Below are positions 26,814-35,817 of a DNA stretch of 64,000 bases, one piece after another (the stretch's first letter is position 1; the number at the start of each line of letters is the position of its first letter). The stretch is from NCBI RefSeq assembly GCF_900636545.1, contig NZ_LR134290.1, forward strand, positions 3,596,001 to 3,660,000, given 5' to 3'. The stretch is from Pseudomonas mendocina. Lineage in GTDB: Bacteria; Pseudomonadota; Gammaproteobacteria; Pseudomonadales; Pseudomonadaceae. The position numbers and the translations under genes were made by a program. The notes under the pieces are model-generated. The model worked only from the letters and a program-made list of their open reading frames with translations, searched no databases and was not told where the DNA came from.

Positions 26814-29444
26814 ATGCCCCTGGATATCCACCAGCTACGCCAGGAAGACTGGCGCTCGGAGTTCGGTGCCGGTGACCTGCGTCGCGGCCACGGCTACGCC
26901 GAGGAAAAGCGCAGCAAGCTGCTCAGCCTCAAAGACAACAGCCTGCTCGCCAATTGCCGCGGCTCGGCCGGGCAGACCTATCAGCAGCGCATCACCCTGC
27001 ATCCCTATGGACGCAAATGGAGCGTGACCGGCCACTGCAACTGCCCGGTCGGCTTCAACTGCAAGCACGTGGTCGCCGCGCTGCTCACCCTTGAGGCCCA
27101 GCAACGCGCCGGCAGTGACCTCTCCGACATCATCGTGGCGGACAAGGAGCTGGCGGAAACGCGCCTGGAAGGCATCGCGCCCACCGCCATCCTCAGCCTG
27201 GGCAGCCAGGTGCGTGTACATTTCGACGCACGCAAGGGGCGCATGCAGGAGCAAACCCAGCACCGTGCGGCGCTGGCCTTCGACTACGCCGGGCACAAGG
27301 TCTTCGGCAAACCGCCCAAGGACCTGGTCAAGCGCCTGGACGAACACAGCAACCTGCGCCTGATCCGCGACGGCGCTGCCGAAGCCGCCCTACGCAAGCG
27401 CCTGGAAGGCCTCGGCCTGCAGGTGGCGTTGCGCCAGAGCGAAGCGCTGCCGGCCGAAGCCGGTGAGCCGTTCGAGCTGGAGCGCGAGCGCGACTGGCTG
27501 GACTTCGTCCAGCGACAGCTGCCGCAATTGCGCGCCGAAGGCTGGCAGATACACATGCGCCCGGACTTCCAGTACAACCTCGCCGAGGTCGACGACTGGT
27601 ACGCCGAGGTCGAGGAAGACCCGCAGCAGAACTGGTTCGACCTGGAACTGGGTATCGAAGTCGAAGGCCAGCGCCTGAGCCTGCTGCCGATCCTGCTCCA
27701 GGCCATTCGCCGTACGCCCTGGCTGCTGGCACCCGAAGCGTTGGCGCAACGCGCCGATGAGGATCGCCTGCTGGTCAGCCTGCCGCAGGGCGGCAAGCGC
27801 ATCGCCCTGCCCTTCGCCCGCCTCAAGCCATTGCTGGCCACGCTCGGCGAGCTGTATTTCCGCGACCCTGGCGAAGACCACCTGCCGCTGCGCCTGGGTC
27901 GCGCCGACGCCGCACGCCTGGCCGAACTGGCGCACGGCCCGCAGCTAAGCTGGCAAGGGGGCGATGAGTTACGCGGTTTCGCCCAGCGTCTGCAGAACCT
28001 GGCAGTGCGCGAGATTGCTCCACCCGAGGGTTTGCAGGCCGAACTGCGCACCTATCAGGTGCAGGGCCTGAACTGGATGCAGACCCTGGCCGAACTGCGC
28101 GTCGGCGGCGTACTGGCCGATGACATGGGCCTGGGCAAGACCCTGCAGACCCTGGCGCACATCCTCTGCGAGAAACAGGCCGGACGCCTCGACAAGCCCG
28201 CGCTGATCGTCATGCCTACCAGCCTGATTCCCAACTGGCAGGACGAAGCCGCGCGCTTCACCCCGCAACTGCGCGTACTGGCCCTGCATGGCAGCAAGCG
28301 CAAGGTGCTGTTCGAGCAGATCGCCGAGCACGACCTGATCCTCACCACCTACGCTCTGCTGCCGCGCGACCTCAAGGCGCTGAACCAGCAGCGCTATCGC
28401 CTGCTGATTCTCGACGAAGCGCAGAACATCAAGAACCCGCGCAGCAAGGCAGCCAGTGCCGCCGCACAAGTGCAGGCCGACCTGCGCCTGTGCCTGACCG
28501 GCACGCCGCTGGAAAATCACCTGGGCGAACTCTGGTCGCTGTTCCATTTCCTCATGCCGGGTTGGCTGGGCGATGCCAAGGCCTTCACCCGTGACTACCG
28601 CACGCCCATCGAAAAGCGTGGCGACACCCAGCGCCTCAACCACCTGAACGGGCGCATTCGCCCCTTCCTGTTGCGCCGCACCAAGGAGCAGGTGGCCAGC
28701 GAGCTGCCGCCGAAGACCGAGATCACCCAATGGGTCGAGCTGACCCAGTTGCAGCGCGACCGCTACGAGACTCTGCGTCTGGCCATGGACCAGAAGGTAC
28801 GCGACGAGATCGCCCGCCAGGGCCTGGCGCGCAGTCATATCGTCATCCTCGAAGCCCTGCTGCGCCTGCGCCAGAGCTGCTGTGACCTGCGCCTGCTCGG
28901 CGAGGACGGCGGCCAGCTGACGGCCGCCGACTCGGGCAAGCTCAGCGCCCTGCTGGACATGCTCCAGGAGCTGGTCGACGAAGGCCGCCGCGTGCTGCTG
29001 TTCTCCCAGTTCACCTCGATGCTGGCACTGATCGAAGCAGAGCTGCAGGCGCGCAAGATCGCCTACGCCAAGCTGACCGGCAGCACCCAGGATCGACGCA
29101 CGCCGGTCGAGCGCTTCCAGGCCGGGGAGTTCCCGGTGTTCCTGATCAGCCTCAAGGCCGGCGGCAGTGGCCTCAACTTGACCGCCGCCGACACGGTGAT
29201 CCACTTCGATCCCTGGTGGAACCCGGCCGCCGAAGCCCAGGCCAGCGACCGCGCCTATCGCATCGGCCAGGACAAGCCGGTGTTCGTCTACAAGCTGATC
29301 GCCCGCGGCAGCGTCGAAGAGAAGATCCAGCTACTGCAGCAGGCCAAGGCCAGCCTGGCCAGGGGCGTGCTCGACGGCGGCAGCCAGGGCCAGTGGCAAC
29401 TGAATGAGGACGACCTGGCGGCGCTATTCGCGCCGCTCGGCTGA
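26814..29444 (+). CDS. SNF2-family DNA/RNA helicase with N-terminal SWIM zinc finger
   Basis: An 876-aa protein. A SWIM zinc finger at residues 74-86 reads CNCPVGFNCKH (CxCx(n)CxH). A long middle region of unknown fold follows. The SNF2 ATPase begins near residue 420: LADDMGLGKTLQTLAH (Walker A), LILDEAQNIKNPRSKAA (DEAQ motif II), LTGTPLENHLGELWSLFHFL (III), then lobe 2 with FQAGEFPVFLISLKAGGSGLNLT (V) and ASDRAYRIGQDKPVFVYKLI (VI). It should translocate on double-stranded DNA. Relatives are widespread in Pseudomonas, though the cellular job is not settled. The ATG at 26814 begins the conserved MPLDIHQLRQEDW. It ends tail-to-tail 15 bases from psiE. Confidence 0.92.
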   Translation: MPLDIHQLRQEDWRSEFGAGDLRRGHGYAEEKRSKLLSLKDNSLLANCRGSAGQTYQQRITLHPYGRKWSVTGHCNCPVGFNCKHVVAALLTLEAQQRAGSDLSDIIVADKELAETRLEGIAPTAILSLGSQVRVHFDARKGRMQEQTQHRAALAFDYAGHKVFGKPPKDLVKRLDEHSNLRLIRDGAAEAALRKRLEGLGLQVALRQSEALPAEAGEPFELERERDWLDFVQRQLPQLRAEGWQIHMRPDFQYNLAEVDDWYAEVEEDPQQNWFDLELGIEVEGQRLSLLPILLQAIRRTPWLLAPEALAQRADEDRLLVSLPQGGKRIALPFARLKPLLATLGELYFRDPGEDHLPLRLGRADAARLAELAHGPQLSWQGGDELRGFAQRLQNLAVREIAPPEGLQAELRTYQVQGLNWMQTLAELRVGGVLADDMGLGKTLQTLAHILCEKQAGRLDKPALIVMPTSLIPNWQDEAARFTPQLRVLALHGSKRKVLFEQIAEHDLILTTYALLPRDLKALNQQRYRLLILDEAQNIKNPRSKAASAAAQVQADLRLCLTGTPLENHLGELWSLFHFLMPGWLGDAKAFTRDYRTPIEKRGDTQRLNHLNGRIRPFLLRRTKEQVASELPPKTEITQWVELTQLQRDRYETLRLAMDQKVRDEIARQGLARSHIVILEALLRLRQSCCDLRLLGEDGGQLTAADSGKLSALLDMLQELVDEGRRVLLFSQFTSMLALIEAELQARKIAYAKLTGSTQDRRTPVERFQAGEFPVFLISLKAGGSGLNLTAADTVIHFDPWWNPAAEAQASDRAYRIGQDKPVFVYKLIARGSVEEKIQLLQQAKASLARGVLDGGSQGQWQLNEDDLAALFAPLG

Positions 29445-29459
29445 CAGCGCAACGGCGAC

Positions 29460-29954
29460 TCAATCCGAGGTATCGTCGCGCTCGGCCTCGGCATCCTCAC
29501 GGTTGCGCGCCTTGCTGCGGGGGTGCGGGCCGGCCACGGCCGGAAAGCGCGACGAGGCGTAGCGCACCACCAGAATCGCCAGCGCCAGCAGCAGGATCGC
29601 CCCGGAAACCATCACCACGCCCCAGCTCGGCTTGTGGGTGTGGGAGATGTCGGAAATCAGCAAGCGGGTCAGCGCGGTGATCGCCACGTAGATCATGAAG
29701 CGGATCGGCATGTGGTTGGTCTTGAAATAGATCCCCACCATCGCCGCCAACTCCAGATAGATGAACAGCAGCAGAATGTCATCGACCGTGATGTGGCCCT
29801 TCTCCAGCATGCCGATGAAGGCCATCACTCCCGCCCAGGCCGTGATAGCCCCAATGGCGAACAAGGCCAGGTAATGAAAGGCCTCCATCAGCAGATTGCC
29901 CAGCGACTCCGCCAGACCGTGCATGTTTTCGCGCAAGCGCTCAGCCCAATTCAT
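29460..29954 (-). CDS. psiE: Phosphate-starvation-inducible PsiE family protein
   Basis: A 164-aa inner-membrane protein with four hydrophobic helices (FHYLALFAIGAITAWAGVMA, DILLLFIYLELAAMVGIYF, IRFMIYVAITALTRLLI, VVMVSGAILLLALAILVVRY) and a charged C-terminal tail. ELAAMVGIYFKTNHMPIRFM is the most recognisable PsiE block. Its molecular function is unknown; in E. coli it is induced by phosphate starvation under PhoB. I see no clear Pho box in the 226-bp divergent gap to 30181, but I could not scan it quantitatively. GGGGAG stands 7 bases before the ATG at 29954. Confidence 0.88.
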   Translation of the reverse strand: MNWAERLRENMHGLAESLGNLLMEAFHYLALFAIGAITAWAGVMAFIGMLEKGHITVDDILLLFIYLELAAMVGIYFKTNHMPIRFMIYVAITALTRLLISDISHTHKPSWGVVMVSGAILLLALAILVVRYASSRFPAVAGPHPRSKARNREDAEAERDDTSD

Positions 29955-30180
29955 CCTTCAACTCCCCACGAGACCTGGCAAACCACCCCGAATCCCCACC
30001 TCGGGTATTCGCAGGAAACAATCATGCAGGAAAAAGACCAGCCCGAGGATGCCGCTGCGATGTGACGATTTGGCACGCTCCAGCCGACCGCGACGAGGCT
30101 GAAACTGACATCACAGGCTCGCCAAGATACCCCGACGCGTCGCACACTGCGGCATCGCCACTCTCAATGAAGGATCCCCC

Positions 30181-31155
30181 ATGCGTCTTTTCTCGCTGAG
30201 CACCGCATTGTCGTCCGCCATGATCGCCCTGGTCAGCCTGCCGCTGCAGGCGGCCGCACCGGCACAACAGAAGACCCAGGTACCGGGCTACTACCGTATG
30301 GCACTCGGTGACTTCGAAGTCACCGCTCTGTATGACGGCTACGTCGACCTGCCTGCCAGCCTGCTCAAGGGCATCGATGACAAGGACCTGCAATCGCTGC
30401 TGGCACGCATGTTCGTGGCGTCCGAGAAAGGCGTGCAGACTGCGGTCAACGCCTACCTGATCAACACCGGCGACAACCTGGTGCTGATCGATACCGGCGC
30501 CGCCAAGTGCTTCGGCCCGACTCTCGGCGTGGTGCAGACCAACCTCAAGGCATCCGGCTACCAGCCGGAGCAGGTGGATACCGTGCTGCTCACCCACCTG
30601 CACCCGGACCATGCCTGCGGCCTGGTCAACGCCGACGGCAGCCCGGCCTACCCCAACGCGACCGTGGAGGTGCCGCAGGCGGAGGCTGAATTCTGGCTCG
30701 ACGAGGCGACCATGGCCAAGGCCCCCGAAGGCATGCAGGGCATGTTCAAGATGGCGCAACAGGCAGTCGCACCCTATGCCAAGATGAACAAGCTCAAGCC
30801 CTACAAGAAAGAAGGCGAATTGTTGCCTGGCGTCAGCCTGGTAGCGAGCCCAGGACACACGCCCGGACATACCTCTTACCTGTTCAAATCGGGTGGACAG
30901 AGCCTGCTGGTATGGGGCGACATTCTGCATAACCACGCCGTGCAGTTCGCCAAGCCTGAAGTGGTCATCGAGTTCGATGTCGACAGCGACCAGGCCAGGC
31001 AATCCCGCCAACGCATCCTGGCCGAAGCGGCCACAGACAAGCTGTGGGTCGCTGGTGCGCACCTGCCCTTCCCCGGCCTGGGCCACGTACGCAAGGAAGC
31101 CCAAGGCTACGCCTGGGTACCCGTCGAGTTCAGCCCAATCCGTAGCGACCGCTGA
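30181..31155 (+). CDS. Exported MBL-fold metallo-hydrolase
   Basis: A 324-aa protein with a Sec signal peptide (FSLSTALSSAMIALVSLPLQ, cleavage near QAAA). The zinc-binding motif is LLTHLHPDHACGL (His139, His141, Asp143, His144). Further ligands are in SLVASPGHTPGHTSYLF and LVWGDILHNHAVQF. It resembles the methyl-parathion-hydrolase/AHL-lactonase branch of the MBL superfamily more than beta-lactamases, so a periplasmic lactonase or esterase is the best guess; the substrate is unknown. The divergent neighbour is psiE. The downstream yebG has its own promoter, so this is probably a single-gene unit. Confidence 0.9.
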   Translation: MRLFSLSTALSSAMIALVSLPLQAAAPAQQKTQVPGYYRMALGDFEVTALYDGYVDLPASLLKGIDDKDLQSLLARMFVASEKGVQTAVNAYLINTGDNLVLIDTGAAKCFGPTLGVVQTNLKASGYQPEQVDTVLLTHLHPDHACGLVNADGSPAYPNATVEVPQAEAEFWLDEATMAKAPEGMQGMFKMAQQAVAPYAKMNKLKPYKKEGELLPGVSLVASPGHTPGHTSYLFKSGGQSLLVWGDILHNHAVQFAKPEVVIEFDVDSDQARQSRQRILAEAATDKLWVAGAHLPFPGLGHVRKEAQGYAWVPVEFSPIRSDR

Positions 31156-31209
31156 ATTCTCGACACTCGCTGCTGGCAAAACGGTAGCGAGTTCTTTATG
31201 CTTGGATTA

Positions 31210-31225
31210 CTGTATAAATAAACAG
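31210..31225 (+). promoter_or_regulatory. LexA (SOS) box upstream of yebG
   Basis: CTGTATAAATAAACAG fits the CTGT-N8-ACAG consensus, with an AT-only spacer as in strong SOS boxes. It ends 38 bases before the yebG ATG, the usual distance for an operator overlapping the promoter. It predicts repression by LexA and induction by DNA damage. Confidence 0.9.
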
Positions 31226-31263
31226 CTACCAACAGACACGCATGAAGGCAGATGAGGTGATGA

Positions 31264-31527
31264 ATGGCCGTCGAAGTGGTGTATCGCAGCAGTCGCGATC
31301 CGGAGCGCTTGTTCATGGATAAGGCCGAAGCCGACCGTTACGACAAGATGCTGGAACTGGCCGAGCGCCTGAGCGAGGTCCTGCACAAGGCGGTTCCATC
31401 CTTGAGTGAGGAACAGGGCGAGGAGCTGGGTATCTTCATGGCCAAGAATCGCGACGTCTTTGCCAAGGCGTTCAAGAGCCAGCCGGACGCGCTCGACGAA
31501 CTGGAAATCGACACCGCCAGCGAGTGA
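31264..31527 (+). CDS. yebG: YebG family SOS-induced protein
   Basis: An 87-aa acidic cytoplasmic protein, MAVEVVYRSSRDPERLFMDK at the start, with the family body DKMLELAERLSEVL and EELGIFMAKNRDVFAKAF. YebG is a small LexA-regulated DNA-damage-inducible protein of unknown biochemical role. The LexA box at 31210-31225 is direct support. The ATG at 31264 follows GATGAGGTGATGA, a usable Shine-Dalgarno. A hairpin (31539-31561) ends the transcript before the convergent small membrane-protein gene. Confidence 0.94.
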   Translation: MAVEVVYRSSRDPERLFMDKAEADRYDKMLELAERLSEVLHKAVPSLSEEQGEELGIFMAKNRDVFAKAFKSQPDALDELEIDTASE

Positions 31528-31538
31528 TCAAGAGCAGC

Positions 31539-31561
31539 GGCCCCGTTCCTCCAACGGGGCC
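31539..31561. terminator. Hairpin between convergent genes
   Basis: GGCCCCGTT (31539-31547), loop CCTCC, AACGGGGCC (31553-31561): a 9-bp GC-rich stem between the yebG stop and the stop of the minus-strand gene at 31567. No T-tract on the plus strand. Confidence 0.65.
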
Positions 31562-31566
31562 TCGAC

Positions 31567-31809
31567 CTATGCGTGACTGACGGGATACTGCGCTGCGGCC
31601 TGCTCCAGCCAGACCGGCAAGTCTCGCCGCTTTACACCCTCACGCCGGGCACGGGCCAACTGTTCCAGCATGTATTGACGCTTGTGCTCGTTACCTTCGG
31701 CGAAAGACAGCGCCAGGTCACGATCGGTCCACTGACGAATGCGGCGAAACAGCCACCAGTGAAAGTAAAGGCCGGCTGCAGTGGTGACGACGATGATGAA
31801 ATAGTCCAT
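31567..31809 (-). CDS. Small membrane-anchored hypothetical protein (80 aa)
   Basis: An 80-aa protein with one N-terminal membrane helix (MDYFIIVVTTAAGLYFHWW) and a positively charged cytoplasmic tail (FRRIRQWTDRDLALSFAEGN, LARARREGVKRRDLPVWLEQ). I could not assign a family. The ATG at 31809 is chosen over the longer frame because AGGAGG lies 8 bases before it and it directly precedes the membrane helix. It is divergent from the DUF488 gene, 82 bp between the starts. Confidence 0.72.
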   Translation of the reverse strand: MDYFIIVVTTAAGLYFHWWLFRRIRQWTDRDLALSFAEGNEHKRQYMLEQLARARREGVKRRDLPVWLEQAAAQYPVSHA

Positions 31810-31891
31810 GGTGAATCCTCCTTTCACCACGCTAATCGAGCCTGCAGGCAGCGCCAAGTGCGGCATTGCCGCAGGCGATGGAGGCAGGTCC

Positions 31892-32296
31892 ATGATCCGC
31901 TGCAAACGGGTTTATCTCGAGGCCGAAGCAGGCGATGGTCAACGCGTCCTGGTCGACCGCCTGTGGCCTCGCGGTATGTCCAAAGATGCCCTGGCGCTCG
32001 ATGAATGGCTACCCGATGTCGCGCCCTCCACTGAACTGCGCAAGTCCTTCGCCCACCGCACCGAGGCCTTCGAAGCGTTCCGTACGGCCTACCGCCGCGA
32101 ATTGTGCGCCCACCCCGAGCACTGGCAGCGCCTGCTGCACTGGGCAACCAAAGGCACGCTGACGTTGCTCTACGCCGCGCGCGACGAAGCGCATAACAAC
32201 GCAGGGGTACTGGCCGAATTTCTCGAAGAGGAGTTGCAGCGCCATGACTCGCCCAGCTCGCCAGTGTGCTACCAGGGCGAGTTCGACGGTCATTGA
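31892..32296 (+). CDS. DUF488 family protein
   Basis: A 134-aa protein of the DUF488 (YeaO-like) family: RVYLEAEAGDGQRVLVDRLW followed by PRGMSKDALALDEWLPDVAP, the family's 'DRLWPRG' signature, then LRKSFAHRTEAFEAFRTAYR and LTLLYAARDEAHNNAGVLAEF. Function is not established; a nucleotide- or nucleic-acid-related fold has been proposed for relatives. The ATG at 31892 follows GGAGG; the 28 codons upstream overlap the divergent promoter and are not part of the gene. Confidence 0.88.
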   Translation: MIRCKRVYLEAEAGDGQRVLVDRLWPRGMSKDALALDEWLPDVAPSTELRKSFAHRTEAFEAFRTAYRRELCAHPEHWQRLLHWATKGTLTLLYAARDEAHNNAGVLAEFLEEELQRHDSPSSPVCYQGEFDGH

Positions 32297-32578
32297 CCAC
32301 GTGGCAGCGGCAGGCTAGCCTTCGAACCTCTGCGACATATCCGAAGCTGTTTTCATGACCCTCATCGCGCATTGCCTCAACGATTTCGTCAGCGCCGCCT
32401 ATCGCGCCGCTGCCGACGGCTGTGCGCCGCCACCTGTCTGTCGCGCCGGCACGCCCCCACCGCCGGCTTCCGTCCAAGCGGGCTGATCCCGCTTTTTCCT
32501 CGCTCCGATCCATCGGCCATACCGATGCGTGCCCTTGCACGCGTGGAGCTCATGCGGATTTTCGACAGGTGTTCTCTC

Positions 32579-33454
32579 ATGTGTTTCGATTCGACTTCCC
32601 TGCGCACCTATGGCGCGACGACTCTGTTCGTGCTGCTCTGGTCCGGCGGTGCGATCTTCGCTCGCCTGGGCCTGGACCATGCTTCTCCCTTCGCCTTTCT
32701 GCTGCTGCGCTTTGCCCTCGCTTTTACGGCGCTGGCGCTCATCGCCAGTCATTCCGGAGTCTGGCTGCCCGAACGCGGTATGCGTTGGGCAACTGCCAGG
32801 GCCGGCCTGCTGATGATCGGCGGCTACAGCATCTGCTACATGCTGGCACTGGCCGAAGGCATCACACCCGGCGTTTTGGCCACCGTACTCGGCGTACAAC
32901 CCATCCTGACCCTCATGTTGCTGGAACGGCGCACGTCGCGACTGCGTGTGCTCGGTTTGTTCCTGGCTCTGGCTGGGCTGGCGATAATCGTCGCGGACAG
33001 CCTGGTGAGCAGCGCAATGCCGTTGTCCGGCGTGTTTCTGGCTCTTGGAGCCCTGCTCTGCATCACCTGCGGCACCATCGCCCAGAAAAACCTGCGGCAG
33101 ACACCCATGCGTGCCTTGCCGCTGCAGTACGGCCTCTGCCTGCTGGGTAGTCTGTTGCTGTTACCCAGCCAGGAGTGGCAGGTGCGTTTTGACGTCGGGC
33201 TGATCGTGCCGCTGCTGTGGATGGGGCTGGTGATTTCGGTGGGCGCACAATTGCTGCTGTACCGGCTGATCCAGGCCGGCAATCTGGTCAATGTCACCAG
33301 CCTGTTCTATCTGGTGCCGGTGACGACGGCGCTGCTCGATTACGGGCTGCTGGGCAATCGCCTTTCGGCCAGCGCGCTGCTCGGGATGGGCGCGATCCTG
33401 ATCGGCCTGGCGCTGGTCTTTCGTTTCGCTCCCCGCCTGGATCGCCTCGGCTAG
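32579..33454 (+). CDS. EamA/DMT-family transporter
   Basis: A 291-aa inner-membrane protein with ten hydrophobic segments in two EamA repeats (TLFVLLWSGGAIFARLGL opens the first; MPLSGVFLALGALLCITCG opens the second). QKNLRQTPMRALPLQYGLC is the typical loop between repeats. Substrate unknown. Start choice is uncertain: the ATG at 32579 (MCFDSTSLRTYG) gives the normal family N-terminus, while 32552 has a closer GGAG but only 3 bases of spacing. The 282 bp upstream hold no gene I can support. It ends 3 bases before the convergent dehydrogenase stop. Confidence 0.88.
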   Translation: MCFDSTSLRTYGATTLFVLLWSGGAIFARLGLDHASPFAFLLLRFALAFTALALIASHSGVWLPERGMRWATARAGLLMIGGYSICYMLALAEGITPGVLATVLGVQPILTLMLLERRTSRLRVLGLFLALAGLAIIVADSLVSSAMPLSGVFLALGALLCITCGTIAQKNLRQTPMRALPLQYGLCLLGSLLLLPSQEWQVRFDVGLIVPLLWMGLVISVGAQLLLYRLIQAGNLVNVTSLFYLVPVTTALLDYGLLGNRLSASALLGMGAILIGLALVFRFAPRLDRLG

Positions 33455-33457
33455 CGG

Positions 33458-34480
33458 CTAGGCACCGTACAGCAGGCGCTCGGCGAGGTAGTCGGCGACT
33501 CGCGCAGGGGAGCGTTTTTCAGCCTGGGCATGGGCGTAGATTTCGGTCAGGCGTCGACTGATCTGCGCCAGGTGCGCAGTGATCGCCGGTAGCGCCTCGC
33601 CGCGATGACGTAGCGCCACGTAAATCAGGCCGCCGGCGTTGAGCACGTAGTCCGGTGCGTAGAGAATGCCGCGCGCCTCCAACTGATCAGCCACCTCGGG
33701 GCTGGCCAGCTGATTGTTGGCCGCACCTGCCACCGCTGCGCAGCGCAGATGGGCGACCGTCTGCGCGTTTAGCACGCCACCCAGACCGCAAGGTGCAAGG
33801 ATGTCGCAAGGCGTACCGAGCAACGCATCGCTGGCGACCGGATGCGCGCCCAGTTGTTCGACCGCCAGTTGCACGCGCCCGGCATCGAGGTCGCTGACCA
33901 GAAGTTCGGCGCCAGCGGCGTGCAGCGCTTCGGCCAGGGCGAAACCGACATTGCCCAGCCCCTGCACGGCAACCCGCAACCCTTCCAGATCATCGCTACC
34001 CAGGCGCGCCTGCGCCGTGGCACGGATACCCGCGAACACGCCCAGCGCCGTGTGCGGCGAAGGATCGCCCTCCTGGGTCGTACTGGTGACGTGGCTGGTG
34101 TGCTGGGCGATGCAATCCATGTCGGCGCTGGACGTGCCGCTGTCGACGGCGCTGATGTAGCGCCCGTTGAGCGTCTCGATGAAACACCCGAAGGCTTCGA
34201 ATAGCGCGGCACGACTGGGCACATGCGCCGGACGGATGATCACCGCCTTGCCGCCGCCATGGTCGATACCGGCGAGCGCCGCCTTGTAGCTCATGCCCTG
34301 AGCCAAACGAATGGCGTCGGCAATGGCGCTCTGTTCATCGGCATAGGCCAGGTAACGGCAACCGCCGAGCGCTGGCCCGAAGCGGGTGTTGTGAATGGCG
34401 ATAACGGCCTTGAGGCCGCTGGCCGGATCCTCGGCCAGGTGCAGGGCCTCGAGGCGGGCGGCTTGCATCATGCTGAACAT
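33458..34480 (-). CDS. Leu/Phe/Val (Glu) family amino-acid dehydrogenase
   Basis: A 340-aa NAD-dependent oxidative deaminase. The catalytic lysines lie in GMSYKAALAGIDHGGGKAVI (Lys66 and Lys78), and the NAD-binding fold carries VAVQGLGNVGFALAEAL. LAPCGLGGVLN and AANNQLASPEVADQLEARGI complete the family profile. It converts a branched-chain or aromatic amino acid to the 2-oxo acid plus ammonia; leucine or valine dehydrogenase is most likely from length and from the Gly-Gly-Gly-Lys motif. Two starts are possible (34480 and, 3 codons in, 34471). There are no Bkd-type genes nearby. Confidence 0.9.
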   Translation of the reverse strand: MFSMMQAARLEALHLAEDPASGLKAVIAIHNTRFGPALGGCRYLAYADEQSAIADAIRLAQGMSYKAALAGIDHGGGKAVIIRPAHVPSRAALFEAFGCFIETLNGRYISAVDSGTSSADMDCIAQHTSHVTSTTQEGDPSPHTALGVFAGIRATAQARLGSDDLEGLRVAVQGLGNVGFALAEALHAAGAELLVSDLDAGRVQLAVEQLGAHPVASDALLGTPCDILAPCGLGGVLNAQTVAHLRCAAVAGAANNQLASPEVADQLEARGILYAPDYVLNAGGLIYVALRHRGEALPAITAHLAQISRRLTEIYAHAQAEKRSPARVADYLAERLLYGA

Positions 34481-34580
34481 GGCTGCGCTCCCGGTCGGAC
34501 TTCAGGCCTCAGTATAGGAGAAGCCCACTGGACGACGCCCCTGACAGGGGCTACAAGAACAGAAGTCAGCGGAGAATGCG

Positions 34581-35384
34581 ATGAGCCCACGCCAAGCCTG
34601 CCTGCAGTGCCTGCAACGCGATCCCCCCGCCCTGTTCGAGGCGGCGCTGTGGATTGCCGCCGAACACGATGACCGACTTCAACCCGCCCAGGTATTGAAC
34701 GACCTGCATAGCCTGGTGCTGCAGGTCAGCGCCGGTCTCCCCGCTCTGCCCGCCCGCGACCTAGCCCAGCCGCTGCTACGGCGGCTTGCCGAACTGGACT
34801 TCCAGGAAGACGACGAAGGTGTCACACGGCCGCGCCACGCCCTGCTCCATGAAGTGCTGCGCCACCGACGCGGTCAGCCGCTGGCGCTCGCCCTGATCGC
34901 CCTGGAAGTGGCACGTCGCCTGGACATTCCCTTGCAGGGCGTGAATTTCCCGGGGCATTTCATGCTGCGCGTACCGGGTGCCGACCACCTGCTCGACCCG
35001 TGCGGTGGGCGCCGCCTGTACACCCGTGACTGCCGCGAGCAACTCTATCGCCAGATGGGGGCGAACATCGAACTCAGCGCCGAACACCTGCAAACGGGCG
35101 ATGCCCAGGCCATGCTGCAGCGCCTGTCGCGCAATCTACGTCAGTTGCACATGCAGTGCGATGCCCCGGACGCCGCTCTCAAGGACGCCGAGCGCGTTCT
35201 GCTGCTGGGACCACCCAACCTGGCCGACCACCTGGCCCGAGCCGACGTCTATCGGCAACTCGACTGCCCGCAGGGCGAACGCTACGACCTGGAGCACGCA
35301 CTGCTGTTCTGTGAAGAGGACGGCCTGCGCCTGAAGTTGAGCGAACGCCTGCGCAACCTGGCCCGTGTTCCGGCGATGCATTGA
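34581..35384 (+). CDS. SirB1 family (transglutaminase-like/TPR) protein
   Basis: A 267-aa cytoplasmic protein of the SirB1 family. The core GQPLALALIALEVARRLDIP and GVNFPGHFMLRVPGADHLLD forms the transglutaminase-like fold, with the family's 'PGHFL' His and the following Asp (LDPCGGR). Its C-terminal third (LRQLHMQCDAPDAALKDAER) is TPR-like. The usual transglutaminase cysteine is not evident in its normal place, so catalysis is doubtful (inference). GGAG precedes the ATG at 34581. Function in Pseudomonas is unknown. Confidence 0.88.
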   Translation: MSPRQACLQCLQRDPPALFEAALWIAAEHDDRLQPAQVLNDLHSLVLQVSAGLPALPARDLAQPLLRRLAELDFQEDDEGVTRPRHALLHEVLRHRRGQPLALALIALEVARRLDIPLQGVNFPGHFMLRVPGADHLLDPCGGRRLYTRDCREQLYRQMGANIELSAEHLQTGDAQAMLQRLSRNLRQLHMQCDAPDAALKDAERVLLLGPPNLADHLARADVYRQLDCPQGERYDLEHALLFCEEDGLRLKLSERLRNLARVPAMH

Positions 35385-35401
35385 TTCGAAGCAGGGGAAT
35401 A

Positions 35402-35758
35402 TCAGGCCGAAGCCGCCAGGCTGTGAAAGCTGAAGTAGTAGCGCAGGGCGTCGATCATCTCGACGTAGTCGGCAGGTGGTGCGACCAGCGCGAAGCCGGA
35501 GTCGTAGACACCTGGGTTGACGTCTTCGCGGCACCACTGGCAGTTGGCGGAAAAGTCGATGAAGTGAATGCCATGCTGGCCGGGAATCTTCAGGCGCATG
35601 TCGAAGCGCGCGCCCACCAGCATCGGCAGCTGACTGATCAGCATCAGGCCGTCGAGAGAGACGTTGCCGATGGAGCCCATCGGTTTGTCGGTAATGCGGT
35701 TGAACACCTTCAGGTAGTAGGGCAGCTGGTGGCGTTCGATTCGGCGCTGGCTACGCAT
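35402..35758 (-). CDS. PilZ-domain protein (c-di-GMP binding)
   Basis: A 118-aa single-domain PilZ protein. The N-terminal RRIERHQLPYYLKVF gives the RxxxR arginine motif, and IGNVSLDGLMLIS gives the (D/N)xSxxG motif, so both c-di-GMP-contacting elements are present. It would bind c-di-GMP and act on an unknown partner. A diguanylate cyclase is encoded 7 kb away (42167-43303), but nothing in the sequence links them. The start at 35758 fits the family. Confidence 0.88.
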   Translation of the reverse strand: MRSQRRIERHQLPYYLKVFNRITDKPMGSIGNVSLDGLMLISQLPMLVGARFDMRLKIPGQHGIHFIDFSANCQWCREDVNPGVYDSGFALVAPPADYVEMIDALRYYFSFHSLAASA

Positions 35759-35817
35759 AGCGGCAGATCGCTACAAAGGGTCTTGAGTATGGCCCTACTA
35801 CGGCCGCTAAACCACCC

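Noticed and set aside
30024-30065. A 13-codon peptide reading frame in the psiE/MBL gap (MQEKDQPEDAAAM)
   Set aside because: There is a weak Shine-Dalgarno but nothing else to support it; too short to claim.
32297-32578. Small ORF (43 codons from 32355) upstream of the DMT transporter
   Set aside because: Pro/Ala-rich composition, no clear ribosome-binding site and no recognised family.
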